Shown here: one piece after another, positions 57,051-64,000 of the stretch
Layout of the letters: the number at the start of each line of letters is the position of its first letter
Position numbering within the stretch: position 1 is the stretch's first letter
Source of the DNA: Tillus elongatus
Taxonomy: Eukaryota; Arthropoda; Insecta; Coleoptera; Cleridae
DNA length: 64,000 bases
Assembly: GCA_964006375.1 (NCBI GenBank)
Contig: OZ023265.1
Location: 148,720,393-148,784,392 of the forward strand
Direction of reading: 5' to 3'
Notes under the pieces: model-generated
Seen by the model: the letters and a program-made list of their open reading frames with translations, nothing else
Told to the model about the DNA's origin: nothing
Databases searched by the model: none
Made by a program: the position numbers and the translations under genes

Positions 57051-58287
57051 CAGTGACTTGATAGAGACAGTGTGGCCATTAGGTGGTATCATTTTGGGCG
57101 ATTCGGCCGCCATGTTTTCTCCACATTTAACATTGCGCTTATGGAAGAATAGTAAAAAATTGCAAATAATAATGAATTGGTGCATTTTAGAAGAAAACTG
57201 TATAGAACATTTTCGGTAGAGAATTATTTTTCGCTCCTAATAGACTAGTCGCAATGTTTCCTATTTAGATACGAATCATTAAAATTATTATAAAATAAAA
57301 TTCCTAGTCAATGGATCTATAGAAACTGTTTATGTTATAAGGTTGGCTGCATTGCCGACAGACCGATCTGATGTGATAAAAAATCCGCCGACTTCTCCAA
57401 ACACAAAGTGTTTGATTTTGATTACATTCATTATTTACCTGTACGAAGTGGTGGGTACAGGAGTTTTTAAGTTATTTTAGCTTGTTCAGTAATCAATTAG
57501 CACTTTAGTTAAAGACGTTCAACTTTTTTCAAGACTGGAAATTATTTTCCGGCAGTTGTTTTCTTTTGTCCAAACACAAAATATAAGGTTGAAATTATTC
57601 TTTGTTGAGAAAATGTTAAGTGACTGTTCAGATGTAATGCATATTTTTATTTTACCGTGTCATAACCTGAAAAAAAATGTGAACAGGTTTGTTGTGTTCA
57701 GGCTAAAATAGTAAGTAAAAGGCTAATTTCAAAAAAATTACATGCTATCAAAACTAATGAGTACTCCTTTATGACCATCGAATAAAGTTTTATAATTATT
57801 TTTGCATTTTCTTACTCTTCCTTGAATTTGTTAATGATTATTATTTGTATAAAGATCATAAACTATGATTTTGTAATGTTGAATGATTCATATAATTATG
57901 CATTACCAAATTGTTCTGGTGTTATTTAAATACAAATTTAAATTTGTTTACAATTGATGGCAATCCGTCAACGTCACTTCATCAAATCGGTCTGTCGACA
58001 ATGTAGCCAAACTCATAACATAAACAGTTTCTACAGATCCATTGACTAGAAAAATTATTTTAAAGCAAATTGTAATATGTTCTATCTGACCAGGAAACAT
58101 TACGACTAGTCTGTTATGAGCAAAAAATAATTCTCTGCAGAAAAGGTTCTATACAGTTTTCTTCTAAAATGCACCAATTCATTATTATTTGCAATTTTTG
58201 ACTCTTCTTCCATAAGCGCAATGTTAAATGTGGAGAAAACATGGCGGCCGAATCGCCCATGTCCACACTGTCTCTATCAAGTCACTG
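57051..58287. mobile_element. 1.24-kb non-autonomous DNA transposon with about 300-bp terminal repeats
   Basis: The left arm 57051-57375 starts CAGTGACTTGATAGAGACAG and is the inverse of 57982-58287. TA flanks both ends (57049-57050, 58288-58289). The arms share CGATTCGGCCGCCATGTTTT and CAATGGATCTATAGAAACTG-like blocks; a 16-bp insertion lies in the left arm near 57080. No transposase frame is inside. TA target and CAGTG start suggest mobilisation by a Tc1/mariner-type enzyme. Confidence 0.9.
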
Positions 58288-58299
58288 TACTGGATAAGT

Positions 58300-59320
58300 A
58301 TCGAATTATGTACTGTAAATTATTAGTTAAACGTATAATAACGTTTATTCCACCATTTGTTTGCATTTTAATGCCTTTATTAAGCAGATATTCAGATAGT
58401 GTTGATATAACTTAAAATCCCCAGGAAACACCATATACCACCTATATAGGTTTCCTACGAACAGGGTACATATAATTTGCAGCATGCATATATTTTTGTA
58501 AATATTGTTATAATTGTGAATAAAGTTTATTAAATTGATTTTAGTGCCAACTTATTAAATGTACGGACCATAAAATAATATACATGGTTACTGCAAATAC
58601 TATATAATGACAATACGGGACACTCCTATGCTTTAGCATTGGTGAAATTTGTTACAAGTACACTAGCGCCACCTCGCATTAAGTACTGACAACTGTGCGA
58701 GTAATTCGAATTGTATATTTACCTGCATATTCTTAGTTTAGACAATTGGTTTATTATAGATGAATATTAAAACTTATACATGACAAAACAGTGATCATTT
58801 TCTGATTATATAGTTATAAATAGAATTTGTATCAACAATCAGCTTGAGACCTAAATGAATTCAGCATGAATAATTCTGCAAATTTCTCTTACCCATAATC
58901 ATAATTTAAAGTACTACATTAAAACCGTCGTTAAACTACTATTTCAAGGGTAGATATAGGAATATACTGAAAGCTGTTTCTGAGGATATTAAGTTACAAT
59001 CTGTACTTACCTATAAATAATTTTTCTGTGTATAAATTGTAGCACAGTACTCAATTTGCTATATCTCTACATGAAAACTGTCTTATTAATCTAATATTTT
59101 AAAATATGTAACTGATAAACTTAGTACATAATTAAGAAATTGTGCAGATGAAAGGTGACACTAACTCTTACTTCCGTGAATAAATCTATTATAGGGCTGA
59201 ATCTGCCATTTCTACTTGTCTCTTTAAAAACTTGTCTTGGGAAGATAATTAAAAGCCTTTACCAAGTAAAATAATTTTAAATGTGAAAAAATGTGACAAT
59301 TTATGCCATACTGAAATAAA
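58300..59320. other. Non-coding stretch with one distant repeat arm
   Basis: 58602-58700 is a diverged inverse match to about 61110-61231. Nothing else recognised. Confidence 0.5.
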
Positions 59321-59328
59321 AAAAATCT

Positions 59329-60473
59329 CGGGACGCACCAAGTGCGTTATGGTAGTGAATTTTCATAAAAATGTTTTTATTGCAAATATGTGTGTTTTCT
59401 TTTTAAGAAAGCAGACATCAATTTTGGTTACCAGTATAACCTATATAGAAAAAGCAGGCATCAAATTTGATTACCAGTATAACATATATAGTAAAAACAA
59501 TGTGCCATGTTTCATCAAAATAACTTGATTGTTTGAAAACGTACAGAAATTTCCAAAAGTAAGCCAAAAGTGTTACTGAAAAAATCCGTTTCTTGGTCAA
59601 CCTTATAGGTTAATAGCAAATTGAGCTTTTCAAATATGAAGCATTTAATCAAAATTCGCAACCACAACGCACTTGCTGCCTCCAGAATTTCTTAACTTAC
59701 AAACATGCATTATATTTCGATGGAAAATGCAAAAAAATAAGGCGTTTTCGACAAAAAAAAAATTATTTGTATCACCAACGACTTATGGGCCACCCTGTGA
59801 TTGTCGCAATAATTTTTTAAGATGTAGCTCAAAACACCGTATAATTAATGTATACAATATTTTTTCATATCTTGTATAATAACGAATATATTGAGCTTTA
59901 TTGATTTTTTACGAAAATTCGACAAAAATTATATACCATTAAACAATAAACTCTATAGCTAAGGCTACTGCCAAGCATCAGAGAAAGGGTCTATTAGAAA
60001 TGAATTTTCTGGAAATATTTTAGTAAAATGAAGGACAATGACGGTTGAAACTAAGAGTTCGGTGTATGTAAAACATTCTTCTTGAGACATTTTATTTCCA
60101 TAGCTTGTATTAGATTCAAGTTATTTGCCTAAATGTTGCGAATTTTGACGTTTTCAATTGTCACTTTGACGTTTTGAGGAAACCCCCAATTTATTTTTCT
60201 TTAAATGCCCATAACTTTTTTGTCTTTTGACCTACAGAGCTAAATTTTGGTAGGTGGCACACCTATAAGGATATAAACCCGCGTAGCAAATTTAGTTGCC
60301 CTTACTTTGTTAATTTTGGAGATATAAATATTTTGCGAAAGAAAACACAAATTTTTCCGGGAAAACCTGGACCGATTTTCCTGGATAACGAACTTATCCA
60401 AGCCATTTGCAAAAGGAATTTATTCACCAAATTTAATCAAAATCGGCCCATTATTTTTTGAGTTATCGGTGTG

Positions 60474-60567
<94 letters not shown>

Positions 60568-60716
60568 ATATATATATATATAAACATATAAAAATTTAAA
60601 CCGACCCCGGATATGTGTTCTGGGGGGCCTAATTAGCGCTCATTTGAAGAAATTTTTTCAAAATTCAAAAGTCGGGATCTCCTCATTAGTGATTTTTTTT
60701 AAAGAAAATTCACTAA
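59329..60716 (+). mobile_element. Full-length long variant of the microsatellite-bearing family (E)
   Basis: Starts GGGACGCACCAAGTGCGTTA, contains the short-element right end at 59651-59685, then the interior block also seen at 10300-10870, a GAACTTATCCAAGCCATTTG-like block, (TA)n at 60478-60590, CCCGGATATGTGTTCTGG, and the terminal hairpin with AATTCACTAA at 60716. At 1.39 kb it is the longest complete copy and shows that the short inverted-repeat pieces and the (TA)n tails belong to one family. No protein is encoded. Confidence 0.8.
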
Positions 60717-60719
60717 AAG

Positions 60720-61200
60720 GACACAGAAGAATATAGAAAAACAGTTTTCTTATACCATTTACTATTAATGCAAAACTTTTTTGCCTTCATATTTCTTTTT
60801 TATGCACTGGAAGACAAGTTATGATTGAAGCATTTCAACCATCCGTTTACGAAGCTTATCTATAAATAGGTACATGATAAATATTACATGATAAATTATC
60901 TTCTGCGAACTGTACATATTGGCATAAAAGTGATTCTTAATTTGTCTTCTGCTTCAAATCATATTCACGTTTCGCCATCCTTTGGAAACCTATGAAATGT
61001 CTTTGATAGATTTAGCACGTTATAATTCGAACAATTATAGATTGCACACACCCAACCACTAATACTTATTGTAAAAAACACAGCTCAAACTTAATCATAC
61101 ACATTTAAACACCAGCAATTGCTAGTGTTACAGGTTCTCGAACGACGTAACATCAGTACTATCCGCTAGGGTCGCTGATATTTTTTTAACACGAAATCAG
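60720..61200. other. Non-coding stretch
   Basis: Nothing recognised until the repeat arm near 61110. Confidence 0.4.
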
Positions 61201-61202
61201 CC

Positions 61203-61253
61203 GGAGTGTCCTTTATTGTCATTATATAGTATTTGGCTACTATATAATGACAA
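61203..61253. repeat. Repeat end with 16-bp perfect hairpin
   Basis: TTGTCATTATATAGTA (61216-61231) is perfectly inverted at 61238-61253. GGAGTGTCC(61203) plus this arm is the inverse of 58602-58629. Confidence 0.8.
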
Positions 61254-61410
61254 AATTGATTCTAGGCTGTTCTAGCCTTGTTTAATACATAGTATGTTAA
61301 AACCGTGTACTTTAGGCGTTATTTTACTTTTTAAAGAATTTTCTTTAAAAAAAAATCCCTAATGGGGATATAAATATCTACAGATCACCCCAATACCAAT
61401 AACTCAAATA

Positions 61411-61540
61411 CAATGCTGCAACCTCGGTTGATGTTAATGTTACAGTTTGTACTGAAAAAGTGAAAGGAGAACCCTGGGATCGAACCCAGTACCCTTCGGT
61501 TCAGAGGCACACGTTCTTACCACTGAAACACCGAGGTTGT
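61411..61540 (-). mobile_element. tRNA-derived SINE, 3'-truncated
   Basis: The minus strand carries the head ACCTCGGTGTTTCAGTGGTA and B box GGTTCGATCCC, with about 60 bp of body shared with 12000-12040. Confidence 0.8.
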
Positions 61541-61544
61541 ATCT

Positions 61545-61760
61545 TGGCTGGTGGAGTTTTTGCATAAATTACGTGGATAGGTTCGTTGGCCAGGAAAGTC
61601 AGCTTAGTTTTTTTGTGAAAATTTTAACTTTATCTTCGGAAAATTTTTGTACTTTTTCAAACGAAAAGTTAGTTTGATAAAATACGGTACATTGTTTCTA
61701 CTACAAAGGTGACACTTTTTACTAAATTGTATGTTTTTCTTAAAAAAAAAAAAAAGGTAT
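61545..61760 (-). repeat. Reversed interior of the short repeat family
   Basis: Matches 26150-26330 in the same orientation (TTCGTTGGCCAGGAA, AAAATACGGTACATTGTTTC). Confidence 0.6.
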
Positions 61761-61764
61761 CTAT

Positions 61765-62700
61765 CAGCAGTCATTTTATCTAAAACTGTTCAGGAGGTAA
61801 TCTGCAATTTTACCGTCATTTTATCTAAAACTGTTCGGGAGGTTATCTTCAAATTCACCTTGAAGATATTTTACTAAAATATTTCCAGAAAATTCATTTG
61901 AAATAAATCCTTTTTCTCTGGTGCTCATAGTTAAGAAGCTCCATTTAAATATTGTAACGGGCGATTTAAAAGTAGCTATTTACCCATTCGCCGATAAAAA
62001 ATGCATGGTGCGTGATTTTATGTTTCTTACATTATGAACCCAGTTTGAAACTCCAGCTTCGACATAATTATTACACTAATAATGTGGTCCATTGTAAAAT
62101 GGTCTCAATGCGTTGAGCTTTCTGTTAAATCTTAGACACGTCATACTGCCATCGCATAACGATTTGATGTTTTAAACTTACTTACCTAATAAACACCATG
62201 TATAAAATATAAGCATGTATTCGCACGAAAAAGAAGCGATGTACGCGAGACCACCTACACAGAACAGAGAAAAGAATAAAAGAGTAAAAGACGGCGCAGA
62301 GTAGAAATTCACATGATGAGCGTGAAGTGTCTGGGTAAAGTCAGTGGTCAGGAGGCTGGATACCAGAGGCCCGCAATATCTGGTTACTCCTAACTAGGCC
62401 TTCGCTTACCATTCAGCGTCACCGGCGTTGAACGTGCGTAACTTAATACCCGTAAATTTTGCACTCTCCTTCCTCTTATCTACCACCCTTAACTCGTGCT
62501 GGAACTGTCCAATTTGCCACAGCATCTATGCTGTGGTAATGCTGTTATAATTTTCACAATACAATATCTTGGTGATCTTAAAAACGGATAAACCACTTCC
62601 CAACTATTTTTATTTTTCAATTTAACGAACGTAAAATACGTATTTATACGCTGACTTTCAAAAAAAAAAACAATCCGAACACCCAGTAGGAGTTGATTAA
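61765..62700. other. Non-coding stretch
   Basis: 61870-61930 holds a reversed CAGAGAAAGGGTCTATT-like block. Nothing else recognised. Confidence 0.4.
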
Positions 62701-62705
62701 TTTTA

Positions 62706-63345
62706 AAAACTCTGGACGCAGCAAGTGCGTTATGGAAGTGAATTTTCATAAAAATGTTTTTAATTACAAATATATCGCTCTAATGCAAGCAGGCATCAAT
62801 TTGGTTGCCGGTATAACCTATCAAAATAATTATTTAAAAATGTACAAAAATTTTCCGAAAATAAACTTTAAAAGTTTCCGAGAAAACTGGTCTCCTAGCC
62901 AATGAACCTTAGGTTAATAGCAAATTGAGTTATTTAATTTTGAAACATTTAATGAAAATTCGCAACCAAAACGCCCTTGCTGCGTTCATACAAAAATTTT
63001 CCGGGAATAAAGTTAAATGTTGGTTTTCTAACCAACAAAACTTACGTTAATAGCAAATTGAGTTATTGGTATTTGAAGAATTTACTGAAAATTTGCTACC
63101 AAAACGCACTTACTGCACCCAGTTTTTTTTTCTTACAAACATGCATCATATTTCGATAAAAAATGTTAAAATGCAGTAACGAATTTATTCTACGAAAATC
63201 AGCTAAAAATTATAGACCGTTAAACGATAAACTCTATAGCTAAGACTACTGCCAAAACATCAGACAAATGAATTTTCTGGGAACATTTTAGTAAAATGAA
63301 GGACAATGACGATTAAAACTAAGACTTTAGGCTTTGTAAAACATT
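62706..63345 (+). mobile_element. Short family element followed by interior block
   Basis: Left end TCTGGACGCAGCAAGTGCGT at 62711; inverted right ends at 62951-62985 and again at 63090-63122; then the block shared with 10550-10690. Confidence 0.7.
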
Positions 63346-63404
63346 CTTCTTGAGACATTGGTTAAAGGAAAATTAATGGCTTTTACTACCAGACAAACTG
63401 ATTT

Positions 63405-63460
63405 ATTCTCAAAACCCTACGCGTTTCAACACATTAACGTGGCATCTTCAAATGTTTAGA
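63405..63460 (-). repeat. Weak hammerhead-like motif
   Basis: Minus strand: TTGAAGATGCCACGTTAATG, then TGTTGAAACGCGTAGGG. GAAAC and a GTA triplet are present, but the first core base is T instead of C and stem II is short. Confidence 0.3.
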
Positions 63461-63737
63461 CAAATTTCCTGTCTACAGAAAGATGCTGAATGAAATGTTG
63501 TCAAAGTTTGGCTTTTCATCTATTGTCCTCAGGATACCAAACAGAAACTGCGTAAAACAGGAAGGCAGAAATATCACAAGACTTGAAGAAATCAGAGGAT
63601 GAATGCAAAAGACGCTTGTTTTTTTAGTTTAATTTTATCAAACGAACAAAATGGAGTCCCATGGATCTCTAGATATTTAACTCTAGATATTTAAGGAGTT
63701 ATTTTTTTCATTATTTTTTGAGTTATAGGTGCGACAC

Positions 63738-63741
<4 letters not shown>

Positions 63742-63820
<79 letters not shown>

Positions 63821-63822
63821 GT
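63742..63822. repeat. (TA)n followed by (AAT)n microsatellite
   Basis: (TA)n at 63742-63793 preceded by the family block TTATTTTTTGAGTTATAGGT, then nine or ten AAT units. Confidence 0.95.
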
Positions 63823-64000
63823 CTTTATTTGTACTACAACCAAACTAAACTATACAAAATTCACAACAAGAATATAACCTACAATGTAGTACAGGGGCGA
63901 AGTTCAGTGCAACACATAAGCGTGTGCTCTGCTCTACCACTTAACCCCAGCATACACACTATCCACTATATACTATATACATATACTGGCACACCGCAAC

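Overview
This window is AT-rich eukaryotic DNA made almost wholly of interspersed repeats. I found no convincing host protein gene, no rRNA and no functional tRNA. The repeat mix points to an insect: Tc1/mariner-superfamily transposases with catalytic signatures typical of insect elements, jockey-like and RNase H-bearing LINEs, a Penelope-like retroelement, a tRNA-derived SINE and many (TA)n-bearing short elements. I cannot name the species.

Layout. 1-7 kb: a 5'-truncated jockey-like LINE set between two arms of an inverted repeat, then a decayed DD-D transposase with a partial inverted second copy. 7-17 kb: dense short repeats of one family (shared start motif ACGCAGCAAGTGCGT), a GC-rich palindromic MITE, a SINE, a decayed Tc1-like transposase and two microsatellite-bearing elements. 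17-22 kb: a LINE RNase H fragment and a 1.3 kb mariner-like element with both terminal inverted repeats. 22-30 kb: reversed copies of the short repeat family, a head-to-head pair of hammerhead-ribozyme-like motifs, a Penelope-like element on the minus strand, and an uninterrupted 374-residue tyrosine recombinase gene with the full catalytic set, bracketed by a 15-bp inverted repeat. 30-46 kb: another decayed transposase, a minisatellite, a second GC-rich palindromic MITE, two more microsatellite-bearing elements, three RNase H LINE fragments, a SINE and further hammerhead-like motifs. 46-53 kb: a nearly full-length but frameshifted jockey-like LINE and pieces of at least three other LINEs, one nested in another. 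54-64 kb: a mariner-superfamily element with about 300-bp terminal repeats and one coding lesion, a 1.24 kb element with about 300-bp terminal repeats, and a 1.4 kb full-length member of the short repeat family.

The two most interesting systems are (1) the intact single-exon tyrosine recombinase (Crypton-like or domesticated), with inverted repeats and a tandem palindromic site beside it, and (2) a dispersed set of hammerhead-like self-cleaving RNA motifs, one with every catalytic core base, lying near Penelope-like sequence. The microsatellite-bearing family resembles Helentron-associated elements (HINE/DINE-1 type): subterminal inverted repeats, a (TA)n block and a 3' terminal hairpin. All family assignments come from reading motifs by eye; no database search was run.
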